Assembly (NCBI RefSeq): GCF_950295315.1
Contig: NC_080185.1
Span: 41,194,602-41,258,601 of the forward strand
Length of the DNA stretch: 64,000 nt
Source: Erinaceus europaeus
Taxonomy: Eukaryota > Chordata > Mammalia > Eulipotyphla > Erinaceidae
Direction of reading: 5' to 3'
Both the position numbers and the translations under genes were made by a program. Of the stretch, positions 53,933 to 64,000 are shown one piece after another; the stretch's first letter is position 1, and every line of letters begins with the position of its first letter. Under the pieces are notes generated by a model. It saw only the letters and a program-made list of their open reading frames with translations, was not told where the DNA came from and made no database searches.

Positions 53933-55315
53933 ATATATTATTACATTAAAAAGTTCTTAGCCATAAGAGTTAACTAGGCACTGTGAAGTGCTCTCTAGAA
54001 CCTCAGTCCCTTCCAGAATTTGTGACCTTGTTGATTCTTAAACCACAGGAAGGGAAATTTCAGGTCAACCTAGGGCTCAAGGTTGCCTGTGAAGGGTGCC
54101 CAACCTAGGGTGTCATCTTCAGAGTGCAGGGGACAGGGGAGGAGAGACTCATTTGTAACTTCAGAGATCAGGGAAGGCCTCCCGGAATAGGTGGGGTTTG
54201 GGCTGGTTCTTGAAGAGCAATCTCTGAGGCTGGAACAGCCACTAGCTGACTTTGATGATGCCAGGATGGTCCCCAGTGCCTGCAGCTCCCTCTCTGAAAG
54301 AGCCAGTCTCTTGAGTGGTGGCCAGTAGGTTCACTGGCTAAGGCCAGAGGTTTCCTTGACCTGAATGGTCCCAATAGTGGCCCTAGATCTTACTCTGCTG
54401 GGTTCCAGGAAGAACCCTGAGCACATCACATTCCTCAACAGAGTTTCCATCTGGCAGGAACAGTTGTACAGTGAGCAGTACTTTCATTTTGAGGGACCGA
54501 GGGCCCTAAGTTTGTGCCTGGATCAGCCTAGACCCCTGGTGGAGTGGTGGGGAGAGAAAGGAAGGCTTGGGAAATTGTGAGGTCCTTGGACAGATTCAAA
54601 CCTATTTTCAGGGGGCTAAGAGGCACTAATGAGTATAATGCAGGCAAGAGGCATTGGTTCAAACAAACAACTAATTGGCATTAAGAGAAGAAGTGTGCAG
54701 AAGCCCCTAATGAATGGATATGCTAATTGGTCTTCTTTGCTAGCCCCTTGGGCTTTGGCTCTGACATAGACTAGCCTATTAGATGCCTGCTCTGTAATAG
54801 CTGCTGAACACTGGGGCCCTTTATCGCCATGGTAACACTGATATCTAGAGTCTAGCAGACTCCTGGATCTCTTAATTTACAACTGAGGCGGCTACAATTC
54901 TTTGGGTTTTATTATTCTTCGTGCCCTGGGTGCCAGAGTGGCAGTGAATCATGCTTATTCATCCTCTGCACCACCCACTGTGTCTCTGAATAAGTCAGGG
55001 TGTCTCTTACTGCGTACGATGAGTGCATCATTAAGTTAGAGCCTATTTCTCCCTTAGCTGGACTGGTAGCTCTCAGGAGCCCCCTGAACACCTCTCTAAG
55101 CGCCCACCTACCTGCTGCATCAAAGGGCTTTTGGCAAGCAGAGTGGCAGAAGCCTATGTTTGCCTGCTGGGCAGGGAGGAGCAGGGCATTTCAGGTGGGG
55201 CAGCTCCAACTGGGAAGCTGAACCCTAGGGGCACATGCCAAGAGAAGGGGGTAGATGGAGGGGGAGAAGAGTCTTCACCTAGAGAGGACTGGATTCTGAG
55301 ACATCTAGGATCTGC

Positions 55316-55316
<1 letters not shown>
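53933..55316. other. Repeat-poor intergenic block, candidate conserved element
   Basis: 1.4 kb free of recognisable repeats inside a SINE-dense region, 6-7.5 kb upstream of ATP1B4. The core 54600-55060 has many TAATT/ATTAG homeobox-type words and an X-box-like CGCCATGGTAAC at 54825-54836. A regulatory role is inferred, not shown. Confidence 0.4.

Positions 55317-55365
<49 letters not shown>
55317..55365. repeat. (GT)n microsatellite
   Basis: About 23 GT units ending GCGCGC. Confidence 0.95.
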
Positions 55366-55368
<3 letters not shown>

Positions 55369-55494
55369 TGGCAGACTGATCTACCCTTTGTTGGAAGTCA
55401 CACCAAAAGAAGAAACTCACCCCCCACCTCCCACCCCCCCACCCCCCTGCCCAGGCTAAAGGTCACCAGGAGGATAGATTTCACCTTATTTTAA

Positions 55495-56163
55495 TCCAAC
55501 ACCTTTTAGGGGAGGGCTAGTGTTTACTATTAGTGATTTGACAGTTGTTTACAGGACTATGTCAATTTAGGGGTACAATTTCACACCCATAAAGAGTAAG
55601 TCACCATCACCCCACCCTCTCTTACCCCACCCTCTCTCACCCCAGTTCTCATAAAGTCCAGCGTTTAGTTTGGTTACCTTTTTTTTTTTTTTGCTAAGTT
55701 CATTTGCATTAGTCACCTATATTCTACTATGAGCAAAACCATTCCATAGTATTTTCTTTTCACTTCTTATTTCACTGAGCACAGTCACCTCCAGTTCCAT
55801 ACATTTTGTCTCGAAGGATATTATTTCATCTTTTTTGGTTGCAGATTAGTATTCCACTGAATATATATCCTTCAATTTTTTTTTTCTCTCTCTCTCGGAT
55901 AGAGACAGACAGAAATTGATGGGGGCAGATAGAGAGGGAAAGAGACAGAGGCACCTGCAGCACTGCTTCACCACTCATGAAACTTTCCCCCAGCAGGTGG
56001 GGACCAGGGGCTTGCAACTGAGTCCTTGTGCATGGTAATGTGTCTGCTTAGTCAGGTGTGCCACCACTTGGACCCTTATCCTTCAACTTCTCTATTAAGT
56101 TATGTGTTGATCGGCATTTTGGTCACTTTCATATTTTGGCTATTGTGAATAGTAATACACCAC

Positions 56164-56165
<2 letters not shown>
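55495..56165 (-). mobile_element. L1 3' end, antisense, split by SINE-B
   Basis: GCAGATTAGTATTCCACTGA before and TTTGGCTATTGTGAATAGTA after the SINE are consecutive antisense L1 words. Confidence 0.75.
55877..56076 (-). mobile_element. SINE-B nested in L1
   Basis: Reverse copy with TATCCTTCAA target duplication on both sides. Confidence 0.85.
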
Positions 56166-56198
<33 letters not shown>

Positions 56199-56240
56199 TT
56201 TTACTAGAGCACTGATCAGCTCTGGCATATGATGGTGCGT
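56164..56240 (-). mobile_element. SINE-C 3' part with (TTTA)n
   Basis: (TTTA)n at 56164-56202 followed by AGAGCACTGATCAGCTCTGG; the head half is missing. Confidence 0.75.
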
Positions 56241-56359
56241 GGGTTTTTTTCTATTTGAGTTTTTTCTACTCATTATTTATTTATTTTTAAAGCAGACCAT
56301 TACCCATGGACATGAGCTTTGTGACGCTGGCAGTTGGATAGACCATTTAAAAGTGAAGA

Positions 56360-56474
56360 GACTGGCTCTGCAAAAAGACTGTGGTTCCTGAGGTTCTGAT
56401 GTCCCAAGTTCAGTCCACAGCAACACCATAAACCAGAGCTGAGCAGTGCTCTGTTAAGAAAAAGAAAAAAAAAA
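56360..56474 (+). mobile_element. SINE-C
   Basis: Forward copy ending CAGAGCTGAGCAGTGCTCTG plus an A run; diverged head. Confidence 0.75.
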
Positions 56475-56654
56475 GTGGCAAGTAGATATGGCTCAGTCTA
56501 AACCAGATTACTGTTGTCCTTATAGCTGTATCTCAACAAAAAGGCAGCTCAGTTCTAATAGGGAATGATATGAGAAAGACAGCATTGAAATGCTTTAAGT
56601 AATCTTGTTTTAAATAATGTATGTATTTTTGAATAAATGGTAAATATGCCCCCT

Positions 56655-56676
56655 TCTTCTTCTTCTAGCGTTTGCC
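56655..56676 (-). mobile_element. Vingi micro-insertion (22 bases)
   Basis: The 12-base word AATATGCCCCCT at 56643-56654 and 56677-56688 flanks 22 bases whose last 19 equal the Vingi 3' terminus at 26011-26029 (TTCTTCTAGCGTTTGCC). The insert is only the final codons, stop and AAG tail of Vingi, the product of extremely early 5' truncation. Confidence 0.85.
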
Positions 56677-56708
56677 AATATGCCCCCTGAAAATTAAAAT
56701 AAAACTTA

Positions 56709-57025
56709 CTGGGAGTCGGGCTGTAGCGCAGCGGGTTAAGCGCAGGTGGCGCAAAGCACAAGGACCGGCATAAGGATCCCGGTTCGAACCCCGGCTCCCC
56801 ACCTGCAGGGGAGTCGCTTCACAGGCGGTGAAGCAGGTCTGCAGGTGTCTATCTTTCTCTCCCCCTCTCTGTCTTCCCCTCCTCTCTCCATTTCTCTCTG
56901 TCCTATCCAACAACGACAACAACAATAATAACTACAACAATAAAACAACAAGGGCAACAAAAGGGAATAAATAAATAAAATAAATATTAAAAAAAAGAAA
57001 CAATAAATAAATAAATAAATAAATA
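56709..57025 (+). mobile_element. SINE-A, near-consensus copy
   Basis: The best-preserved copy: TAGCGCAGCGGGTTAAGCGC A box, CCCGGTTCGAACCCCGG B box. AATAAAACTTA at 56698-56708 and 57026-57036 flanks it. It keeps many CpGs, so is probably young. Confidence 0.95.
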
Positions 57026-57074
57026 AATAAAACTTAATACAATACTTTGACTTGAAAACCAAAAGGAAAGAAAA

Positions 57075-57690
57075 GCTGATCAGGTTCAGGCATTGACTCA
57101 CTCAGTTGAACACACATATTACCATGTTCAAGGACCTAGGTTCAACCCCTCAGTCCCCATCTGCAGGGCAGAAACTTCATGAGTAGTGGAACAGGTGTCT
57201 CTCCCTCTCAGCATCTCTTTTTTCCTCCTCTCTCCTCCTCCTTCTTCTGTTTTTTCTTTTTAAAAAACATATCTGAAATATTATTTATTTATTTATTCCC
57301 TTTTGTTGCCCTTGTTTTATTGTTGTAGTTATTATTGTTTTTGTTATTGATGTCATCATTGTTGGATAGGACAGAGAGAAATGGAGAGAGGAGAGGAAGA
57401 CAGAGAGGGGGTGAGAAAGATAGATACCTGCAGACCTGCTTCACTGCTTGTGAAGTGACTCCCCTGAAGGTGGGGAGCCGGGGGCTGGAACTGGGATCCT
57501 TACACCAGTCCTTGTACTTTGCGCCACTTGTGCTTAACCCACTGTACTACCGCCTGACTCCCCCTTCTGTTTTTTCTTTCTTTGTCTGTCTTTCACCTTC
57601 CAAAAAAAAAAAAAAAATGATGGTCTGGAATGGTGGAGTCAGGCAGGCAGTGAGCTCCAGAAATGACCCTGGTGGAAAAAAAAAAAAACT
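57075..57690 (+). mobile_element. SINE-B host split by SINE-A
   Basis: Head and body at 57075-57261; the extension ATGGTGGAGTCAGGCAGGCA ... CCCTGGTGGAAAA follows at 57562-57690. Confidence 0.75.
57262..57561 (-). mobile_element. SINE-A nested in SINE-B
   Basis: Reverse full copy; CTTCTGTTTTTTCTTT on both sides is the target duplication. Confidence 0.9.
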
Positions 57691-58785
57691 GACCCCAGAG
57701 GCCACCTGCCTCTGAAAGTAAGTAAGTAGGTTGTCAGTGGAGCTACCCAGGCTATGACATCTTGGCTGGGCCTTGCTAGATGATCTACACCTCTTCCGAG
57801 TCTGACATCATCTGTGTCTATATATGATTCTGTGTCCTGCATCTGGACATATGCAAAGCTTGAATGATACTTTATATGTCCCTGTGCTTGCTTCCCCAGC
57901 ACAGATGCTAAAATTGGGACGACACTTTATATGTGTTTGTCTGTGTCTATCCCTCTCTAGCCATGGAGACAACTTTGCAACAGGTGCAGAGAATTTTCCC
58001 CCCTTTCTCTGACACCTCGGTTGCTGGGAAATAGCCAGGCTGAAACTAAAGATAAATTGTGCAATAAACTTGCAAATTACAATGGCTGGCTGCTAGCAGG
58101 AGAGAGTCGGGGTTTTCATGGTTTCATTTTATTTCATTTTTTTTTCACCCTAGTATTTGACCAGGCATTCTCATGGGAAAAGTGGGAGGGCAGAGAGAAA
58201 ACCATGGGCTATACACATCTGGGGGACATTTTATTTTTATGTTTACTGGACTAACTATAACTCAAGAGGTAGTAAGGTAGCATTTTTTTCCCCTTGTGAC
58301 AGGCTGGACAGAAAGCTGTAAAGCTAAAGACATTCAATCAAGTGTGCCCAGCACAGAAGGGGCTGTGAAGCAACATTAGTCTTTTCCACTGAATCTGAAA
58401 AACCTGTTTATTACTAAGCAACAGCATCCCCCTTCATTGCCCCCCCCACCACCACTACCAAAGGACAGTGCCATTAATCCAACCTGAACCCATTCTGGAT
58501 TCAGCAAGCACCAGTCAGAAATCACCTTGGCACTCAGCTGCCTCTTAAATCAAAATCAAATTCATAAGCAAGAAGAGCTTAAGGTCTCTCCATCAACATC
58601 TCTGCTCTGCTTCTTGCTTCTTGTGAGCCCACAGGAATGCCAATTGATTTCTCTTGCACAGTCTCTCCATCTTGAAAGAGAATCAGTTCAGCGTCTGTCC
58701 TTCCTCACTCTCAAGAGGGCTGTGGGCCCTGGAACTCTCCATAAGAGAATGATGAGAGAGTTCTGAGGTTGGATAGAATTATTGC
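57691..58785. other. Repeat-poor intergenic stretch
   Basis: About 1.1 kb with no recognised repeat or exon. Confidence 0.5.
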
Positions 58786-58862
58786 TCATTGGGGGAATAG
58801 AGCATAGTGTTTAAAAGCACGGGTGCTATAATTAGAATTTAATTTGAACCCAGCTCATTCAT
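58786..58862 (+). mobile_element. MIR 5' part
   Basis: GCATAGTGTTTAAAAGCACGGG ... TTTGAACCCAGCTC is the tRNA-like head of MIR. Confidence 0.7.
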
Positions 58863-58925
58863 ATACATAAGTACATCCAACACATACCTATACACATATC
58901 TCTATCTCTGTTTTTTCCCCCTTTT

Positions 58926-59078
58926 TAAAGATTTATTTTATTTGTTTCATTTAGGGCTGAGTATTTCACATGAGGCAGAAAGAGGTGTTGACAAGCCAGA
59001 GCACTCTGGGATAGTGCACTGAATTGGGGACCTCAGGCATGAGAGTCTGATGCTCTATCGGCTAAGAAATTCCCCCAA
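58926..59078 (-). mobile_element. SINE-D
   Basis: Reverse copy; TGAATTGGGGACCTCAGGC and GATGCTCTATCGGCTAAG. Confidence 0.65.
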
Positions 59079-59167
59079 TCAGTCTCTTAGTTTTTATTTA
59101 GGATTTTTGTTAGATTAATTTATAAATAGCTCCTTTTAAAAAGGTGTACTTAAACAAATTTTTTTTA

Positions 59168-59292
59168 TCACAGCCTGGAAGGGGATGCAGTTGTTAGAGC
59201 ATTGGACACTCACCTCAGGCATGAAGTCCTGAGTTTGATCCCTGGAACTGCCTATGCAGAGGGATGCTAAGGTTTTTCTCTCTCAAATTAAG
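59168..59292 (+). mobile_element. SINE-D
   Basis: Forward copy: GCAGTTGTTAGAGCATTGGA head, CCTGAGTTTGATCCCTGG B box, TTTTTCTCTCTCAAATTAAG end. Confidence 0.7.
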
Positions 59293-59304
59293 AAATCATT
59301 CAAC

Positions 59305-59524
59305 ATTTTTTTCTAAAGTATTTATTTATTTAGATTATTTTTTAAAACAGCCAGAAATCAAGAGGGAAGGGGGAGTAGAGAGGAAGAGAGACAGAAAGAC
59401 ACCTGCAGCTCTGCTTCGCCGCTCGTGAAGCTTTCCCCCTTGCAGGTGGTGACCGGGGACTTGAGCCTGGGTCCTTGAGCATTGTAACATGTACGCTCAA
59501 CCAGGTGAGCCATCACACAGCCCC
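59305..59524 (-). mobile_element. SINE-B
   Basis: Reverse full copy, GACACCTGCAGCTCTGCTTC core and CATCACACAGCCCC end. Confidence 0.9.
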
Positions 59525-59525
59525 A

Positions 59526-59664
59526 AAATATTTATTTATTAATGAGACAGTGAGAGAGAGGGAGGGAACCAGCACATTACTCTGGCATTTGCAATGCTGG
59601 AGACTGAACTCTGGAACTCATGATTATAAGTTGGGCACTCTGCCTACTATGCTATCTCTTGGGA
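59526..59664 (-). mobile_element. SINE-D
   Basis: Reverse copy, TTATTAATGAGACAGTGAGA, TTACTCTGGCATTTGCAATG, CCTACTATGCTATCTCTTGG. Confidence 0.7.
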
Positions 59665-59708
59665 TACTTAAACTATTTATTTTTAATTTAATAAAATAAA
59701 ATAAAAAT

Positions 59709-59765
59709 GGGGCCTCAGGCATTAATTTTTTTTGTTTGCATAACCATTATCCTGTCTCCCTAGCC
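59709..59765 (-). mobile_element. SINE-C head fragment
   Basis: GGGGCCTCAGGCATTAATTT and GCATAACCATTATCCTGTCT. Confidence 0.65.
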
Positions 59766-59796
59766 ACTCTCAAAATATTTTTAAATACCAGTTTAT

Positions 59797-59926
59797 GGGT
59801 GAGTGTGATAGCATAATGGTTATTGCAAACAGACTCTAATGCCTGAGGCTCTGAGGTACCAGGTTCAATACCATCTACTATCATAAAGCAGAGTTGAGCA
59901 ATGGTCTGGTAAAAACAAATAAAACA
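59797..59926 (+). mobile_element. SINE-C
   Basis: Forward full copy, GTGATAGCATAATGGTTATT head, CCAGGTTCAATACCATC B box. Confidence 0.85.
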
Positions 59927-60019
59927 TAATTGGTTTATAATTTTTTTATTAATAACTAAGGTTTACAATTTTTTAAAATTACGAACTAAGGGTTTTTTTG
60001 AAACTTGCATTATGTATAT

Positions 60020-60130
60020 ATGTATATATTGCTAGACCACTGCTCAGCTCTGGTTCTTGGGGGTACCAAGGATCAGACCCATAAGTAAGTCCTGTGCACT
60101 ACCACTGCACTATCTTCTTTGTATACCCAG
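60020..60130 (-). mobile_element. SINE-C
   Basis: Reverse, diverged: GACCACTGCTCAGCTCTGG, then GATCAGACCCATAAG. Confidence 0.65.
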
Positions 60131-60144
60131 TGACTCCCCTCCCT

Positions 60145-60341
60145 TTTTTTTTTTTTTTAAGAAACAGTTCATTTATTAATGAAAGAGAGATACAGAGAGA
60201 AAGATACAGAGAAAGAGACAGATCAGAGCACTGCTCAGCTCTGGGTTATGGTGGTGCTAGAGATTGAACCTGGGTCCTCATAGCCTCAGACATGGAAGTC
60301 TTGTGCAGAACCTTCATGCAGAACCATTCTCCTCAGCCCCC
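60145..60341 (-). mobile_element. SINE-C, long form
   Basis: Reverse copy with purine spacer (GAGAGATACAGAGAGAAAGA), AGAGCACTGCTCAGCTCTGG, GATTGAACCTGGGTCC, and a partly duplicated head. Confidence 0.8.
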
Positions 60342-60397
60342 AGTTACCACTTTAAAAAATGTATTTATAAAAAAAATGTATTTATATATATATATAT

Positions 60398-60460
60398 ATA
60401 TTTATTTATTTATTTATTTTGGATAGAGAGAAAAATTGAGAGGAAAGGAGCATAGAAAGG

Positions 60461-60500
<40 letters not shown>

Positions 60501-60623
60501 CCTGTAGCACTGTTTCACCATTTGTGAAGCTTTCCCTCTTGTGGGTGGGGACCAGGGGCTTGAACCCGGGTCTTTGAGTGCTATAATGTGTGTGCTCAAC
60601 CAGGTGTGCCACCACCTGCTCCC
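60398..60623 (-). mobile_element. SINE-B with expanded (GA)n
   Basis: Reverse copy; the internal purine tract is an enlarged GA run (60458-60500). Confidence 0.9.
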
Positions 60624-60634
60624 CTCTATTGCCC

Positions 60635-60775
60635 AGTCTTAATAACTGTGTGGCCCTGGGGAAATGACTTCACCTCTCTGAGTCTCAATTTTCCCATCTG
60701 TAAAATCACTGGATTAGCTTAAAGATCAAATGTAACATATAAAATGCTTAGCAAATTCACTAAATAAGGGTGATT
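60635..60775 (+). mobile_element. MIR
   Basis: TAACTGTGTGGCCCTGGGGA, CTCAATTTTCCCATCTGTAAAATC, AAAATGCTTAGCAAATTCAC. Confidence 0.85.
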
Positions 60776-60818
60776 GCCATCGTCATTGCCTATCATCATC
60801 ATCATCATTGTCATCACT

Positions 60819-60923
60819 ATTTTTTTTTTGCCACCAGGGTTTATCACAGGGGCTTGGTGTGTGCACATTCACGAGGGCTACTGTGTAACTGTGTACTTCA
60901 CCAGGTATACCGCCACCTAGCCC
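60819..60923 (-). mobile_element. SINE-A-extension element, deleted
   Basis: Poly-T, GCCACCAGGGTTTATCACAG, then directly CCAGGTATACCGCCACCTAG: middle part missing. Confidence 0.6.
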
Positions 60924-61002
60924 CTCATCCCATAACTTTGTATTTGGAAAAATTTGAAGATTTTGTCATCTCTGGGGCTTCATGTCTCCAGGTTGAATTT
61001 TC

Positions 61003-61146
61003 CAGATAGGAGGGAGGGAAGAAGAGAAAGGGGAGGGCGACCCACAACACCAAAGTTTCCTCCAGTATTGTAGAAGCTGGTCTTGAACCTGGGTTGTGCA
61101 CACAGCAAAGCAGGCACACTATCCAGGTGAGCTATTTTGCTAGCCC
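61003..61146 (-). mobile_element. Old tRNA-derived SINE
   Basis: Purine tract GAGGGAGGGAAGAAGAGAAA, B-box complement GGTCTTGAACCTGGGTTG, end CCAGGTGAGCTATTTTGC. Confidence 0.6.
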
Positions 61147-61148
61147 TG

Positions 61149-61430
61149 AAGATTTGTTTATTTATTCCCTTCTGTTGCCCTTGTTGCTTTTTATTATTAT
61201 AGTTATTGTTGTTATTGATGTTGTCATTGTTGGATAGGACAGAGAGAAATGTAGAGAGGAGGGGAAGACATAGAGGAGGAGAGAAAAATAGACACCTGCA
61301 GACCTGCTTCACCACTTGTGAAGCTACTCCTCTGCAGGTGGGGAGCCTGGGGCTCGAACCAGGATCCGTAAGCTGGTCCTTACGCTTTGTGCCACGTGTG
61401 TTTAACCCACTGTGCTACCACCCGACTCCC
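61149..61430 (-). mobile_element. SINE-A
   Basis: Reverse full copy, TTATTCCCTTCTGTTGCC tail and CGACTCCCAC end. Confidence 0.9.
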
Positions 61431-61635
61431 ACTGCAGATTTTTGTTACTGAGATAGAGAGACCGAAGTACTGCTTCTCCATTTATTATTTCTGTTTCAGT
61501 CTTTGTCATTGTGTGGTGTCAAGGGCTGATCCATTATTAATCACAAGTGAAAGAACTAAAAAAAATTAAAATAGAAAAGACTAGGTAAGTCATACATTTT
61601 GGGAGTGACTGAATGGAAAACATCACATGAGATCA

Positions 61636-61662
61636 ATAATAATAAATAATAATAATAATAAC
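61636..61662. repeat. (AAT)n microsatellite
   Basis: AAT run immediately left of the inverted-repeat arm at 61667. Confidence 0.9.
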
Positions 61663-61666
61663 ACTT

Positions 61667-62064
61667 ATGTTACTATTATGATGTCCCATATTTGGTGCCC
61701 GGCTACCTCATTTGTCACTGAATTGAAAATTCTGTCTTTGCTATCTCTGAACAATGGCACCACTCTCAGCAGTCATTTTCTTTCTCTCTCTCTTTCCTTC
61801 TTTCTTTCTGTGAGAAGATGAAAGATATTTTTAAAAGGGAGACAGAGACAGAGAGAAGAGACACCTATAGTACCGCTCCACTGCTCATGATGTTTCCCCC
61901 CTGCAGGTGGGAACCGAGGGCTTGAACCCGTGCCCTCCCACATGATAACCTGTGTGCTCTACTGGGTGAGTCACTATCTGCCCCCCTCCTTAATGTCTCT
62001 GGTTGGCAATTCAGTGACAAATGAGGTAGCCAACACCAAATATGGGACATCATAATAGTAACAT
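61667..62064. repeat. Inverted repeat, 58-59 base arms
   Basis: Arms 61667-61725 and 62007-62064 are reverse complements except for about two substitutions and one single-base gap near 61698-61702. The 281-base spacer contains a CT-rich run and a SINE-B. Confidence 0.9.
61819..61986 (-). mobile_element. SINE-B in inverted-repeat spacer
   Basis: Reverse copy: GACACCTATAGTACCGCTCC core, AGGGCTTGAACCCGTGCC B box. Confidence 0.8.
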
Positions 62065-63950
62065 GTTAAGCTAATCAGGCCAACATTCTGTGGAACTGTT
62101 ACTGTAGACTATGGAGAGAATTTTCCAGTCAGTAGTCAGAAGAGAACAGACTAGATTTATCAAGGGGAGCAGAGCTGTTAGAGCAAGAGAATAAGGTGCT
62201 GATTCCTAGAGCTGCTTTGGAGTCTAGTAGTTTTCCAAGCCAAGTGTATCCTTCCCATAACCTTTCTTTTCTTGTGTCCTAAGTGGATCTCTGTTATCTG
62301 TAAAGAGAGGATTAAATGAATGCACCTTCCATATACCTGGTTCTTAAAGAACTCCTAATGCCCACACGACAAAAGAAGTGTCTCTTGTGCATGCTGGTGC
62401 TCACCCAAGGAGCTGGCAGGAAGAATACAGGCTAATTTTGAACTTCACTTGGGCCTCTTCAAGCATATACACAAGTCAAGAAAAGAAGCACTGAGCCCAC
62501 TCTCAAGATCTTCCCTATTTTATGAATTCTTTGGTCCCAAAAGCCTCCCTTTCCTGTTTCTAGTCCTCCTAGCTTGGCCCAGGATGTTAGACACTCTAAC
62601 TTCCTAGAGTCCTTTGCTGTACTGTTCCTCCCCCACCACCTCTGGCTCCCACCCAAGTTGAGTCCAGCTTGGTAAGTCTATAGCTAGGAGATGAGAAGTT
62701 AAACAATCATCCTCTGTTCAGACAAGAGTGACAGCTGCTGGAGGGGGCCAGGGAGGGGCTGTCTAGAGGTTATGGGGAGGTAATTTCCACTGCTTAAAAC
62801 TCTGCCAGTGGAGCTTTGGCCAAGGAGTAATTTGGTTAGTGGAGAAAAAAAAGACTGCATCTCAGCCCCAAAGACATTCATACTTGGTAGATTTTGGATA
62901 CAGGAAAATAGAAGGAACAAAAAAAGTCTTGGTCCTGTCAGATGCTGGGATCCCCAGTATAAATTCAAAGTAGTGCACCATTACTTTGTGGAAAGAGATG
63001 TGACATAGCTTGACAGTGAATTTTGGCCTGCCCTTTGCCTTCTGAGATTCTGCCTTCTGGGCAGGGTGATCAGAAGTTGTCAAAAGAAAGAATCCTCATC
63101 TGAATATTGCTACTCCTCTACCTTCTTGAAGGCACAGAGCCATCGTCTGAACTCACTAAGGGTACAGGGTAGGGGGAAGAGGTCTAGCCCCAGATCTGCT
63201 GTAATTGCAGGGTACTGTTTTGGACTGGGTAGTCACACTGTCTTAACCTCAGTTTCCTGAAAGGACTCTCATGAGAAGAGTATGCAATCACTTTGGGAAA
63301 AGTGCTAGAAGGATCATCAGGGCTTCTAGTAGTGCTGTCCTCTGCTAAGTGAGATGGCCTCACGCCTCCACAACCTCCTCCTTCTCCTCTCCTCAACTCT
63401 ATACTAGCACCTGTTGCTCCAGCTTTAGTAAGCTGGGGCAATAAATGTTTAACATAAAGACACTGTTGGAGATAAAAAGAGCTTGTAGATAATGAGAGCC
63501 AAAGACCAATGTAAGCAAAAAAGGATACTTGGGGCTCCTGACATTAGATACTGCCACTGAAGCTACTTTAAACCATTAATTTGAGAGTTAGAGATTTATG
63601 GAAAATATGATCTTAGGGTCTCACCTTTGCACACATTCTGAACTACCACCTACAGGCTTTTCAATGTAGAGTTCAGCAGGCGTTTCTCCCCCCCCCCATC
63701 AAAAGCTAAAAACTAACTGGTTGTTTATGAAGTACCTAACATGCTTCAGTTGTTATGTCCCTTGGGAATTTCTGTCCTTCAATATGAATCTGTCTGGCAA
63801 GACTGAATATTTTAAGAACCATAACCCTGGGACAGTGACATGACTAAGAAGATAGGAAGGTAGGTTAAGAACTTTCATTAATCTAGGAGACAGGAAAAGA
63901 CAATCAATCAGATACTTTATTTTCTTTTGAAAGTTTCTTCTTTTATTAAA
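62065..63950. other. Repeat-poor intergenic stretch
   Basis: Almost 1.9 kb without young repeats. A MIR-like scrap (TAACCTCAGTTTCCTGAAAGG) lies at about 63243-63263. No exon recognised. Confidence 0.5.
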
Positions 63951-64000
63951 AAAAAATAGGTGGAAATTGTGTGGAGTTGTACCCCTCTTATCCTATGGTT
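63951..64000 (+). mobile_element. R1 repeat, cut by window edge
   Basis: GGAAATTGTGTGGAGTTGTACCCCTCTTATCC matches the R1 3' end at 14385-14425. Continues past the window. Confidence 0.75.

Noticed and set aside
56709..56790. tRNA gene suggested by A and B boxes
   Set aside because: The boxes belong to the SINE-A head; there is no complete cloverleaf and dozens of copies exist in the window.
47745..64000. First exon of TMEM255A upstream of ATP1B4
   Set aside because: No matching translation found on the plus strand; expected distance exceeds the window.

Overview
This window is vertebrate nuclear DNA, almost certainly from a hedgehog (Erinaceidae: Erinaceus, Atelerix or a close relative). 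There are spliced exons with GT-AG borders, no bacterial-style gene packing, and roughly half of the sequence is SINEs and LINEs. Two things point to hedgehog: hundreds-of-bases tRNA-derived SINEs of a type I associate with that family, and a piece of an Ingi-related non-LTR retrotransposon that matches what is known of Vingi, which among mammals is reported only from hedgehogs.

One protein-coding gene is present and complete: ATP1B4, on the minus strand from 47744 (ATG) down to 21784 (stop), in eight coding exons totalling 1203 bases (400 codons plus stop). All seven introns have GT-AG ends and matching phases. The product is the muscle BetaM protein, a relative of the Na,K-ATPase beta subunits that placental mammals have turned into an inner nuclear membrane protein. 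Its N-terminal acidic region holds an uninterrupted run of 37 glutamates. ATP1B4 is X-linked in other placentals, so the window is probably X-chromosomal; the usual neighbours LAMP2 and TMEM255A were looked for and not seen.

Layout: 1-21783 is downstream intergenic DNA full of SINEs, L1 fragments, an L2, and copies of a 1.1-1.9 kb repeat I call R1. 21784-47744 is ATP1B4. Its 8.8 kb intron 7 contains a nearly full-length dead L1 (23212-30123, 16-base target duplication) that has itself received a SINE and an endogenous-retrovirus LTR carrying a tRNA-Lys-type primer binding site; the LTR in turn received a 5'-truncated Vingi copy. 47745-48250 holds the ATP1B4 5' flank. 48250-64000 is upstream intergenic DNA, mostly repeats, with a repeat-poor block at 53933-55316, a 22-base Vingi remnant at 56655 and a 58-base-arm inverted repeat at 61667-62064.

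Repeat names used below are working labels. SINE-A starts GGGAGTCGGGC and has a CAA/CAAT-rich 3' part. SINE-B starts near GGGTGGTGGCGCACC and ends CCAATAAATAAAGATAATAAA-like. SINE-C is about 120-190 bases, with a head like GATAGCATAATGGTTATGC and an end like CTGAGCAGTGCTCTGG. SINE-D and SINE-E are older. All have a tRNA-like A box and a GGTTCRA B box. Borders of repeats are estimates to within some ten bases unless target duplications are given.
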